Shown piece by piece: positions 8,971-17,923 of a DNA stretch of 59,768 bases. Below the pieces are notes generated by a model. It was not told the DNA's origin. It was given only the letters and a program-made list of their open reading frames with translations, and did no database searches. The stretch comes from Alphaproteobacteria bacterium (GTDB lineage: Bacteria > Pseudomonadota > Alphaproteobacteria > Micavibrionales > UBA2020). How positions within the stretch are numbered: position 1 is the first letter of the stretch; each line of letters opens with the position of its first letter. Both the position numbers and the translations under genes were made by a program. The DNA lies in contig WGNE01000026.1 in NCBI GenBank assembly GCA_016124645.1, positions 1 to 59,768 of the forward strand, given 5' to 3'.

Positions 8971-10047
8971 ATGGCTGCTATGAAACGGATGTTTTTATTT
9001 TTATGTCTGGCAGGTTTCCTGCTGCTGGGTGCCACGGCAAGCCGCGCTGCCGATTTCGGCATTTCCCCTTTTCCCGCCCATGGCGACAAGCCGACGCCGG
9101 TCGATATCATCGACGCGCTGCAGGACGTGCACAAGGCGGGCGCGACGGCGACCGTCATCACCAAGACGTGGCGCGACCTCGAGCCCGCCAAGGGGCTTTA
9201 CAACCTCTCCAGCCTCGCGCGCACCATCAACGACAGCGCGGACATGGACATGAAGGAGATGGTGGGCATACAGGTCATCAACACCACCAAGCGCGACATG
9301 CCCCCAGACCTGATGGACAAGAAATGGGACGACCCCGAGGTCGCGGCGCGCTTTGACGCGCTCATGCACAATATCGCGCTCATGCTGACCTCGGGCCCGA
9401 AGTTCGTCTCCATCGGCAACGAGGCGGACGTCTATTTCCAGTCCCACCCGGACGAGCTGCCCGCCTACATGAAGTTCTTCCAGCACGCGCAGTCCAGCGC
9501 GCAGCGCACGTTCCAGGGCGCGCGGGTCGGCATCACCGTCACCTACGAGGGTCTGGTCTCGGGCCGCGAGAAGATCATCCAGACCCTGCTGCAGCCCTGT
9601 CCGGTGGCGATTTTCACCTATTACCCGCTGGTCAACATGAAGCCGCTGCCGTTGGAAAACGTGGGCGAGCACCTCGACGCCATCGTCAAGGCCGCCGGCG
9701 AGCGCCCCGTGGTGCTGCAGGAAGTGGGCTTTCCCTCGGGCGTCCTCATCGGCTCCTCGCAGGACAAGCAGGCGTTTTTCTTCAAGACCGTCATTCCCGC
9801 CATCCGCCAGCGCCCGCAGATCGCCATGGCCAATCTCTTCATGCTGCATGATTTCACCGACAAGCTGTGCAACCAGCTGGTCCGCTATTACAACGGCGAC
9901 AAATGGCCGGCCGAGACCAAGGACAAGTTCCGCGATTTCATGTGCACGCTGGGCATGAAGGACGAGAACGACAAGCCCAAATCGGCCTGGCACGCCGTGC
10001 TGGAGGCGATGCAGGAAAAGCCCGCCCCGTCACCCCCCGCGCCCTAG
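8971..10047 (+). CDS. Secreted TIM-barrel, glycoside-hydrolase-like protein
   Basis: 358 residues. Starts are possible at 8971 or 8980 (MKRMFLFLC). An N-terminal signal peptide (hydrophobic core, then ASRAAD) predicts export. The mature part looks like a clan-A (beta/alpha)8 glycosidase: FVSIGNEAD contains an Asn-Glu pair of the type used as acid/base, and VVLQEVGFPSG places a second Glu at the end of a later strand, where the nucleophile would be. Hydrophobic strands such as VAIFTYYPLV fit the barrel. Family and substrate are unknown. A strong terminator follows. Confidence 0.65.
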   Translation: MAAMKRMFLFLCLAGFLLLGATASRAADFGISPFPAHGDKPTPVDIIDALQDVHKAGATATVITKTWRDLEPAKGLYNLSSLARTINDSADMDMKEMVGIQVINTTKRDMPPDLMDKKWDDPEVAARFDALMHNIALMLTSGPKFVSIGNEADVYFQSHPDELPAYMKFFQHAQSSAQRTFQGARVGITVTYEGLVSGREKIIQTLLQPCPVAIFTYYPLVNMKPLPLENVGEHLDAIVKAAGERPVVLQEVGFPSGVLIGSSQDKQAFFFKTVIPAIRQRPQIAMANLFMLHDFTDKLCNQLVRYYNGDKWPAETKDKFRDFMCTLGMKDENDKPKSAWHAVLEAMQEKPAPSPPAP

Positions 10048-10070
10048 GGCGAAGACGGAAGAAACAAAAA

Positions 10071-10101
10071 AGGCCGGGAGAAAATCCCGGCCTCTTTTTT
10101 T
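10071..10101. terminator. Bidirectional rho-independent terminator
   Basis: Stem AGGCCGGGA (10071-10079) pairs with TCCCGGCCT (10085-10093), followed by a T-run. An A-run precedes it, so it can also stop the convergent gene on the minus strand. Confidence 0.9.
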
Positions 10102-10120
10102 TGCGGATGGTCCCGCCGCC

Positions 10121-11557
10121 TTACGGCGTGACGCAGCCCAGCTTGACCCCTTTCAGGATCGTGCCGGTGTCGAAATCCACATGCGGCAGGGTCTTGCCCG
10201 CGCCGCCCCATGCCTTGACGAAGTGGTCGGCGGCATTGGTGTGGATGTCCTTCATGGCGGCCAGCGACGCGGCCTTGTTCTGGGCGATGCCGTCCAGTCC
10301 GTGGTGCTGCAGGTACAGAAGGTCGGTCATGGCCTGCTTGTTGCCGGCGTCGGCCGCCTGCTTGAACAGTTCGGTCGCGACATGCGTGTCTTTCGGCACG
10401 CCGTCGAAGCCGTTCTGCGCGTAGTAGGCGAGGTCTTTCGTGCCCTGCGCGGCCACATGCGCGTTGGAGGAGGCGGCGCGGTGCACGGCTTCCTGAACGG
10501 CGGGGGTCACGTGGTGGCCCTGGATGAGGGCGTTGAAATCCTCCATCGGCGTCGGGCAATGCACGACGGGCGGCGCGGCGGTCACGACAGGCGCGACGAC
10601 ATGCTCGACGGGGGGCACGACGACGGGGGCGACATGTTCGACCGGCGGCACGACCACGGGGGCGGTGTGTACGACGGGCGCGACATGCTCGACCGGGGGT
10701 ACGGTGGTCACGACGGGCGCGACGGCCGGGGTCGCGGCATGATGGCCGAAGCCAAGGAAGTTCTGGATCGCGCCGCTGTCAAAGCCCATGAACAGCGCGC
10801 CACCGACGAGGGCGAAAAGGCTGCTCTTGGTCATGATCTTGGCGTTCTGCTTGGTCCAGAATTTCGGACCTTCGACGCCTTGCTTCTTGGCCGCGCGTTT
10901 CTGGCCGAGGTGGCAGAAGACGGTGGAAGCGGCGCCGACGGCGACCGAGGAAACCAGCAGCGTGGCGACGGCCGGGGCGGCGGCCCAGGTCATCAGGCCG
11001 GCGACGACGGTTTTGGCGGCGAAAGCGACGCCCGCACCGGCGGCGATGTTGAACGCGGCGGTCAGGATTTTGTGCTTGCGGCTCGGCTTGGGCGCGGCGG
11101 CGACGGTGGAGGCGGCGGCTTCAGCGGCAGGCGCTTCGGTTGTCGTCGCTTCGGTTGCCGGGGCGTCTTCGGTCGCGGGGGCTTCAGCCGTGGTGTCGGC
11201 GGGCTTTTCGGCGGCGGCGCCGTCATCCGTGGAAGCGGCGGGGGCTTCTTCCGTCTTGCCCTCTTCCTTGCCGAGGGTCGGCTCTTTGCGGCCCAGCGCG
11301 TCCGTCTCGGAAACTTCGACGGGCTCCTTGCTGATCGTGGGTTCCTTGCGGCCCTGCGCATCGACGGCGGGGGCTTCGGCGGGAACGTCGCCCAGAACGG
11401 GCTCCTTGCGGACGTCGTCGTTCGCGGGGGTCACGTCGCCGGTGCCGGGTTCGCCGATGGTCGGCTCCTTGCGGCCATTCGCGTCTTCGGGCTTGATCTT
11501 GGAGGCATCGCCCAAGGTGGGTTCTTTACGTTCGGTTTTTTTCTCGGGTTCGCTCAT
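10121..11557 (-). CDS. Repeat-rich membrane protein with Sel1-like C-terminus
   Basis: 478 residues in three parts. Residues ~9-105 are a disordered region with five ~20-residue repeats, each starting RKEP(T/V)(L/I). An Ala/Glu/Thr-rich linker follows, then two or three hydrophobic segments (~165-215 and ~245-265) that could span the membrane. A Pro/Val/His-rich section repeats PPVEHVAPVV. The C-terminal ~110 residues look like two Sel1-type repeats (KDLAYYAQNGFDGVPKD, LFKQAADAGNKQAM), which usually mediate protein contacts. AAGGAGA precedes the ATG. TTGACA at 11659-11654 may be its -35. Function unknown. Confidence 0.75.
   Translation of the reverse strand: MSEPEKKTERKEPTLGDASKIKPEDANGRKEPTIGEPGTGDVTPANDDVRKEPVLGDVPAEAPAVDAQGRKEPTISKEPVEVSETDALGRKEPTLGKEEGKTEEAPAASTDDGAAAEKPADTTAEAPATEDAPATEATTTEAPAAEAAASTVAAAPKPSRKHKILTAAFNIAAGAGVAFAAKTVVAGLMTWAAAPAVATLLVSSVAVGAASTVFCHLGQKRAAKKQGVEGPKFWTKQNAKIMTKSSLFALVGGALFMGFDSGAIQNFLGFGHHAATPAVAPVVTTVPPVEHVAPVVHTAPVVVPPVEHVAPVVVPPVEHVVAPVVTAAPPVVHCPTPMEDFNALIQGHHVTPAVQEAVHRAASSNAHVAAQGTKDLAYYAQNGFDGVPKDTHVATELFKQAADAGNKQAMTDLLYLQHHGLDGIAQNKAASLAAMKDIHTNAADHFVKAWGGAGKTLPHVDFDTGTILKGVKLGCVTP
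10560..10735 (-). repeat. Imperfect repeats coding PPVEHVAPVV
   Basis: Inside the preceding gene, several imperfect 30-50 bp units encode the Pro/Val/His-rich linker. This kind of repeat is prone to length change. Confidence 0.75.
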
Positions 11558-11920
11558 AAGATATGTCTCCTTGTGGAAGCCGTGCGGGCAGGGCGTGTTT
11601 TGCCATAAAAAATCTGTAAAATGTTAGGATAAAAGACCATACATCCGGTTTTCTGTCAAGCGATTAAAAAAGTTTATAAAACAGTTATTTAGTTCAAAAA
11701 ATGGGCCCGTATGAGGCGAAATTTCCGGCTTCTTGAAATATAATTACTTGCCGTAAGTCTCTTGCGACATATTCGGATTCATTTTCGATATTGCACAAAA
11801 ATTCCCCGCGGCTTGCACAAACGGGCGCGCCTTTGCGGTTGTTCAGGGGTTTTTCATCAATATGATGGAGACTCGCAAAGGCCAAGCCATTCTTTTATTT
11901 CGTATTTCGGGACATCATCC
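11558..11920. other. AT-rich intergenic region, divergent promoters
   Basis: 363 nt between two divergent genes. It holds a minus-strand TTGACA (11659-11654) that could serve the repeat-rich gene. I see no clear promoter for the alpha-2-macroglobulin gene and no convincing gene. A 63-codon minus-strand frame starts with TTG and lacks a ribosome site. Confidence 0.5.
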
Positions 11921-14900
11921 ATGCGCCGTTCTCTCCGTTTCCTGCTTTCCGTCATGATCCTCGCCGCGCTGCTGGCGGGCGGGGGCGCACACGCCGCCTA
12001 CGACTCGAGCGTCGCGGCCGCGCAGAAAGACCTTCGCATCATCCGCGTGGTGCCGACGGGGGATGACGTGCAGTCCGAACACCAGATCGTCATCACCTTC
12101 AACCGCCCCGTGGTGCCGCTGGGCAAGATGGAGCGCGGCGCGGATGAAATTCCCGTGACCATCACGCCCAAGGTCGATTGCGAATGGCGCTGGCTCAACA
12201 CCTCCTCGCTCGCCTGCCAGCTGACCGACAAGGCGAAGCTGTCGATGGCGACGAAATACACCATCGACATCCAGCCCGGCATCAAGGCGGAAGACGGCGC
12301 GACCATCGAGCAGCCCTATCACGCCGATTTCATCACCCAGCGGCCGGACGTGCGCTACGCGTGGTTCAGCACATGGCGCGCGCCGGGCTTTCCCGTCATC
12401 CGCGCCACCTTCAACCAGCCGGTGACGTTCTCGTCGGTCAAGAAGTTCATGTATTTCACCTACGGCGACGGCGGGCGCATGAATCTCGACGTCAAGCCCG
12501 ACCCCGACGACCATACCGCGCCGCAAATCGTGCCTTTCGGCAAGGGCTGGCTGAACTTCGGCCCGCAGGAAAAACGCAAGAGCGACGACCAGCCCACCAA
12601 GCTGAAGAACGGGGAGGAGGCGCGGCGCATCTGGCTGCTCTCCCCGCAGCGCGAAATGCCGCTGGATACGCAGGTCGCGCTGAAGCTGGATGACGGTCTC
12701 GTCTCCGCGCTGGGGCCGGAAGCGGGCGTGCACGCGCGCGACGTGGTGACTTTTTACACCTATCCCACTTTCAGCGTGGTGGGCGTCAGCTGCCGCGACA
12801 ACAACGACAAGGAATTGCGGTTCAAGCCGGGCGAGGCGCCGGGCGACAAGGCCTGCAACCCCATGGGCGCGATCAGCATCGAGTTCAGCGTGCCCGTGCA
12901 GCGCAAGCAGGTGCGCGACCATTTCACTTTCTCCCCGCCGCTGGGCGCGAAGGACGCGAAGGACGACGTCTGGGGCGACATGTCCTACGAATACTCCCAT
13001 CTCAGCAGCCCGCATTACAAGGACCGCACCTATGGCGTGAACCTGCCCTTCGGCCTGAAAGCCGCGCAGGAATACAAGGTCGGCGTCAATCCGCCCAAGG
13101 AAGGCATGATGGAAAGCGCGTGGCGCTGGGCGAAGTCGCAGGTGACGGATACGCCGCAGACCGACCTCGAGGACGAATTCGCGCGCAAGCTGATGAAGCC
13201 CGTGACCGTCACTTTCAAGACCGACCACCGCAAGCCGAACTTCGAGCTGACCCACCACGAGGCCGTGCTGGAAAAAGCGACCGACAGCGACGTGCCGCTT
13301 TACATCGACAACCTCGACAGGCTGACCTTCAACTACCGCAGCCTGACGGCGGAGGGGACGAAGGAAGACCAAAAACAGGTCAAGACCCCGCCCAAGGTGC
13401 AGGACTTGCAATTCGCCGTGCCCTTCGGCGTGCGCGAGGCGCTGGGCGGCAAGACGGGCGCGGTTTATGGCCACCTTGCAACCGAACCCTATGTCGATAA
13501 AGGCGGGGATACCGCCTACCGCCTCTTCGCCGAGGTCACGCCCTACCAGATGCACGTCAAGCTGGGCCATTTTTCGACCCTCGTCTGGGTGACGGACATG
13601 GTCAGCGGCAATCCCGTTTCCGGCGCCGACGTGACGCTCTACAAGGACGCGCTGTCGAACCTTTCCGCGCCGAAAGACCCGCTGGGCGCGGCGGTGACGG
13701 ACGAGAACGGCATCGCCATGCTGCCCGGCACGGACAAGGCCGACCCTCAGCTTCTTCTCGACCGCAACTGGAACGACGGGCAGGACAAGCTTTTCGTGCG
13801 GGTGCAAAAGGGCGACGACCTTGCCGTCATGCCGCTGAACTACGATTTCATCATCGACACGTGGCGCGCCTCGAACGAGAGCATCTACCCCGCCAACAAG
13901 CGCAAATACGGGCATATCGTCACATGGGGCACGACGGCGCAGGGGATTTACCGCGCGGGCGACACCATCCAGTATAAATTCTACGTGTGCGACCAGAACG
14001 ACCGCACCCTCATTCCCGCGCCGAAGGAGGGCTACAAGCTCGAGATCGTGGACCCGATGGGCAACGTCGTCGATACCGTGGATAAATTGACCCTCAACGG
14101 TTTCGGCGCCTATGACGGCACGTTCAAGGTCGCGAAGGACGCGCCCGTGGGCTGGTACAGCTTCCGCCTCACCGCCGCATTCGTGCCCAAGAAGGACGAC
14201 GACGAGGAATACGACGGCGACGAAAGCGGGGAGATCCGCGGCAGCTTCACGCCCCTGCGCGTGCTGGTCAGCGATTTCACCCCCGTGCCCTTCAAGGTGG
14301 TCAACCAGCTGAACGGCGACATGTTCCACGCGCAGCAGGACGTGGAAGTGCAGACGGACGCGCAGCTTCACTCCGGCGGGCCTTACCCCGATGCCTCGTC
14401 GCGCGTGACGGCGATTTTGTCCGAGCGGCCTTTCAGTTCGAAAAACCCCGTCGCCGCCGGTTTCACCTTCACCCTGCCGGATTACCAGACCCACGGCAGC
14501 AACCAGATCTACCAGAAGATCGAGCTGCTGGACGGCAAGGGGCACCTTGACAGCAAATTCACCCTGCCGCCGCAGGATTACGCCTATGGCCGCCTGACCG
14601 TGGAAAGCGCGGTGCAGGACGACCGGGGCAAGTACATCGCGGCGCAGAGCAGCGCGGATTACGTGGGCGTCGATCGCTTCGTCGGCATGAAGTCGCCCGA
14701 ATGGGCCTATAAGGCGAAAAAGCCGGTGGACCTCCAATATATCGTGACGGACGAGAAGGGCGCGCCCGCCGCGGGCACGGATGTTGCCATCGAGCTGCAA
14801 AGGCTCGTCACCACCGCCGCGCGGGTCAAGGGCGCGGGCAACGCGTATCTGACGAACTACACCAGCGACTGGAAGCATGTCGGCGACTGCAAGGGCACTT

Positions 14901-17900
14901 CGACGCTTGACGCGCTGACCTGCCGCTTCACGCCCGATGCGGCGGGTTCCTACCGCGCCATCGCGACCATCAAGGACACGCAGGGCCGCGCCCATTCCTC
15001 CGGCGTGGAATTCTGGGTGACGGGCAGCGATTACGTGCTGTGGGACAACGGCAGCGACGTGCTGCTGCCCATCGTGCCGGAGAAAACCGCCTATCACGTG
15101 GGCGATGTCGCGCATTACCTCATCAAGAACCCGTACCCCGGCGCGAAGGCGCTGGTGACGGTGGAGCGCTACGGCGTCATCGACAGCTTCGTGAAAACGC
15201 TGGAGGGCAGCACCCCCGTCATCGACCTGCCGATCAAGCCGGACTACCTGCCGGGCTTCTATCTTTCCGTCACCGTCGTCTCGCCGCGCGTGGCGAAACC
15301 CTTGGGGGCGGGGCAGGTGGACCTTGGCAAGCCGGCTTTCCGCATGGGCTATGTCACCGTGCCGGTGAAAGACCCCTACAAGGAAATGACCGTAACGGCC
15401 AAGACCGACCGCGACGTCTATCGCCCGCGCGACAAGGTCAGCGTGCATATCCACGCCGAGCCGCGCATGAAGGACAAGAAGGAGCCGGTGGAGTTGGCCG
15501 TGGCGGTGCTGGACGAATCCGTCCTCGACCTCGTGGCGGGCGGGGCTTCGGCCTTCGACCCCTATGCCGGTTTCTACAGCCTCGGCGGGCTGGACCTTCG
15601 CAACTACAGCCTGCTCACGCGGCTTATCGGCCGGCAGAAGTTCGAGAAAAAAGGCGCCAACCCCGGCGGCGACGGCGGGGCGGATTTGCAGATCCGCGAC
15701 CTGTTCAAGTTCGTCGCCTACTGGAACCCCTCGATGAAGGCGGACGACAAGGGCAACGCCGATTTCACCTTCGATGCGCCGGACAACCTGACGGGCTGGC
15801 GCGTGCTGGCGCTGGCGGTGACGCCGGGCGACCGTCTCGGCCTCGGGCAGGCGGATTTCAAGGTCAACCGCCCGACCGAAGTGCGCCCCGTGATGCCCAA
15901 CCAGGTGACGGAGCGCGACAGCTTCAACGCCGGTTTCAGCGTCATGAACCGCACGGATAAAAAGCGCACCCTCAACGTCGCCATCAAGGCCGCAGGCCTT
16001 ATCGACACGGACAAGACGCCGGATAGCCTGAAAACAACGGTGACGCTGGAACCCTACAAACGCGCCACGATCTATATGCCCGTGCAGACCAAGGCCGCGC
16101 CGGAAACGCGTGACGCGGATGGTGGCAAGGTGACCTTCACCGCCCGCGCGTGGGACGATGCGGACGGCGACGGTATGGTGCAGGAGGTGCCGGTGCACAA
16201 GATGCGCTCCCTCGAAACCGCGGCGGATTACGGCACGACGCTGCAGGACAAGGCGGTGACCAGCATCGCCTTTCCGCCCAACATCTTCCCCGACGTCGGC
16301 AGCGTCAGCGTGGCGCTTTCCCCCAGCGTCATCGGCGCGGTGGAAGGGGCGTTCAAGTACATGCGCAACTACCCCTATTTCTGCTGGGAGCAGATATTGA
16401 CCAAGGGCGTCATGGCCTCCCACTACCAGCACCTGAAGCAGTACATCCCCGACAGCTTCACGTGGAAGGACAGCGAAAAACTGCCGCAGGAGACGCTGGA
16501 CGAGGCGGCGGGCTTTCAGGCGCCCAACGGCGGCATGACCTTCTTCGTCGCGCGGGACGAATACGTGGACCCGTATTTGAGCGCCTATACCGCGCTCGCC
16601 TTCAACTGGCTGCGCGACGCGGGCTACAAGGTGCCGGAAACGGTGGAGAAGAAGCTGCACGCATATCTGCAGAACATGCTGCGCAACAACGTCATGCCGA
16701 CCTTCTACGACGAGGGCATGAGCTCGACCGTGCGCGCCGTCGCGCTGGCCGCGCTTTCGCAGGACGGGGAGGCGACGATGGCCGATCTTGAAAGGTATCG
16801 CCCGCATGTGCCGCAGATGAGCCTGTTCGGCAAGACGCATTTCCTCATCGCCGCGCTGCACGTGAAGGGGGCGGACGCGATGGCGAAGGATGTGACGGAC
16901 AATATCCTTTCCTACGCGAACCAGACGGGCGGCAAGTTCATCTTCAACGAGGAGCTGGACGACAGCTACCTGCGCATCATGGCCAGCCCGCTGCGCGAGA
17001 ACTGCGCCGTGCTGGATGCGCTGACCGCCTATGGCGAGACGAAGGCGGGGGCGGCATTCGTGGGCGACGCGCCCTTCAAGCTGGTGCGCACCATCACCCA
17101 GACGCGCAAGGGCCGCGACCACTGGGAAAACACGCAGGAAAACATGTTCTGCATGCAGGCGCTCATCGACTACAGCAAGGCCTATGAGAAGGTGAAGCCG
17201 GACATGAAGGTCACCGCCAGCCTGGGCGGCGAGAAGTTCGGCGAAACGGCCTTCCACGACCTGCGCGACCAGCAGGTGACGTTGGATCGGCCCATCCGCC
17301 CCGCGGACGTCGGCACCAAGACGCAGGTGGAGATCGACCGCAAGGGCGCGGGCAGGCTTTACTACGCCACCCGCCTGCAATACGCCCCGCGCGCCGATTT
17401 CACCAAGCCCGAGAACGCGGGCATGGAGCTGCACCGCGAATACAGCGTGGAGCGCGACGGCAAGTGGCAATTGCTGAAAACCAAGGACGAGATCAGGCGC
17501 GGGGAGCTGGTGCGGGTGGACCTCTATCTTTCCGTGCCCGCCGCGCGCAACTTTGTCGTGGTGAACGACCCCGTGCCGGGCGGGCTGGAGCCCGTCAACC
17601 GCGACCTCGCCATTACCTCGCAGGTGGATGCGGACAAGGGCGATTTCGAGGCCGCGGGCGGCTCATGGTTCTTCAAGTTCAGCGACTGGCGCGGCTATAA
17701 CGTCTCGCGCTGGAGCTTCTATCATCAGGAGCTGCGGCATGACCGCGCGGTCTTTTATTCCGACTACCTGCCGCCGGGGCATTATCACCTCAGCTACGCC
17801 GCGCAGGCGATCGCGACCGGAAAATTCACCGTCATGCCCCCGCTGGCCGAGGAAATGTACGACCCCGACGTCTATGGCAAGGACGTGACGGGCGAGCTGA

Positions 17901-17923
17901 GCGTCGATGAAGCGAAGAAGTAA
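11921..17923 (+). CDS. Bacterial alpha-2-macroglobulin (YfhM-like), thioester type
   Basis: 2000-residue periplasmic protease-trapping protein. The signal peptide (residues 1-26, cleavage near GAHA-AYDS) has no lipobox cysteine, unlike the E. coli lipoprotein, so it should be soluble. Long runs of beta-rich MG domains follow, then a thioester motif YFCWEQ (Cys1488-Gln1491) in the complement-like domain, which can trap proteases covalently. The C-terminal ~300 residues are the receptor-like part. I choose the ATG at 11921 because the signal peptide begins there, although the frame is open from 11762. It overlaps pbpC by 17 nt, the usual pairing that couples envelope defence to peptidoglycan repair. 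Confidence 0.93.
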   Translation: MRRSLRFLLSVMILAALLAGGGAHAAYDSSVAAAQKDLRIIRVVPTGDDVQSEHQIVITFNRPVVPLGKMERGADEIPVTITPKVDCEWRWLNTSSLACQLTDKAKLSMATKYTIDIQPGIKAEDGATIEQPYHADFITQRPDVRYAWFSTWRAPGFPVIRATFNQPVTFSSVKKFMYFTYGDGGRMNLDVKPDPDDHTAPQIVPFGKGWLNFGPQEKRKSDDQPTKLKNGEEARRIWLLSPQREMPLDTQVALKLDDGLVSALGPEAGVHARDVVTFYTYPTFSVVGVSCRDNNDKELRFKPGEAPGDKACNPMGAISIEFSVPVQRKQVRDHFTFSPPLGAKDAKDDVWGDMSYEYSHLSSPHYKDRTYGVNLPFGLKAAQEYKVGVNPPKEGMMESAWRWAKSQVTDTPQTDLEDEFARKLMKPVTVTFKTDHRKPNFELTHHEAVLEKATDSDVPLYIDNLDRLTFNYRSLTAEGTKEDQKQVKTPPKVQDLQFAVPFGVREALGGKTGAVYGHLATEPYVDKGGDTAYRLFAEVTPYQMHVKLGHFSTLVWVTDMVSGNPVSGADVTLYKDALSNLSAPKDPLGAAVTDENGIAMLPGTDKADPQLLLDRNWNDGQDKLFVRVQKGDDLAVMPLNYDFIIDTWRASNESIYPANKRKYGHIVTWGTTAQGIYRAGDTIQYKFYVCDQNDRTLIPAPKEGYKLEIVDPMGNVVDTVDKLTLNGFGAYDGTFKVAKDAPVGWYSFRLTAAFVPKKDDDEEYDGDESGEIRGSFTPLRVLVSDFTPVPFKVVNQLNGDMFHAQQDVEVQTDAQLHSGGPYPDASSRVTAILSERPFSSKNPVAAGFTFTLPDYQTHGSNQIYQKIELLDGKGHLDSKFTLPPQDYAYGRLTVESAVQDDRGKYIAAQSSADYVGVDRFVGMKSPEWAYKAKKPVDLQYIVTDEKGAPAAGTDVAIELQRLVTTAARVKGAGNAYLTNYTSDWKHVGDCKGTSTLDALTCRFTPDAAGSYRAIATIKDTQGRAHSSGVEFWVTGSDYVLWDNGSDVLLPIVPEKTAYHVGDVAHYLIKNPYPGAKALVTVERYGVIDSFVKTLEGSTPVIDLPIKPDYLPGFYLSVTVVSPRVAKPLGAGQVDLGKPAFRMGYVTVPVKDPYKEMTVTAKTDRDVYRPRDKVSVHIHAEPRMKDKKEPVELAVAVLDESVLDLVAGGASAFDPYAGFYSLGGLDLRNYSLLTRLIGRQKFEKKGANPGGDGGADLQIRDLFKFVAYWNPSMKADDKGNADFTFDAPDNLTGWRVLALAVTPGDRLGLGQADFKVNRPTEVRPVMPNQVTERDSFNAGFSVMNRTDKKRTLNVAIKAAGLIDTDKTPDSLKTTVTLEPYKRATIYMPVQTKAAPETRDADGGKVTFTARAWDDADGDGMVQEVPVHKMRSLETAADYGTTLQDKAVTSIAFPPNIFPDVGSVSVALSPSVIGAVEGAFKYMRNYPYFCWEQILTKGVMASHYQHLKQYIPDSFTWKDSEKLPQETLDEAAGFQAPNGGMTFFVARDEYVDPYLSAYTALAFNWLRDAGYKVPETVEKKLHAYLQNMLRNNVMPTFYDEGMSSTVRAVALAALSQDGEATMADLERYRPHVPQMSLFGKTHFLIAALHVKGADAMAKDVTDNILSYANQTGGKFIFNEELDDSYLRIMASPLRENCAVLDALTAYGETKAGAAFVGDAPFKLVRTITQTRKGRDHWENTQENMFCMQALIDYSKAYEKVKPDMKVTASLGGEKFGETAFHDLRDQQVTLDRPIRPADVGTKTQVEIDRKGAGRLYYATRLQYAPRADFTKPENAGMELHREYSVERDGKWQLLKTKDEIRRGELVRVDLYLSVPAARNFVVVNDPVPGGLEPVNRDLAITSQVDADKGDFEAAGGSWFFKFSDWRGYNVSRWSFYHQELRHDRAVFYSDYLPPGHYHLSYAAQAIATGKFTVMPPLAEEMYDPDVYGKDVTGELSVDEAKK

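Noticed and set aside
11694-11885. 63-codon minus-strand frame in the gap before the alpha-2-macroglobulin gene
   Set aside because: TTG start, no ribosome site and no promoter; likely chance in AT-rich DNA.
11915-17470. 1851-codon minus-strand frame opposite the alpha-2-macroglobulin gene
   Set aside because: Same codon-position artefact; composition rich in His/Arg/Gly without domains.
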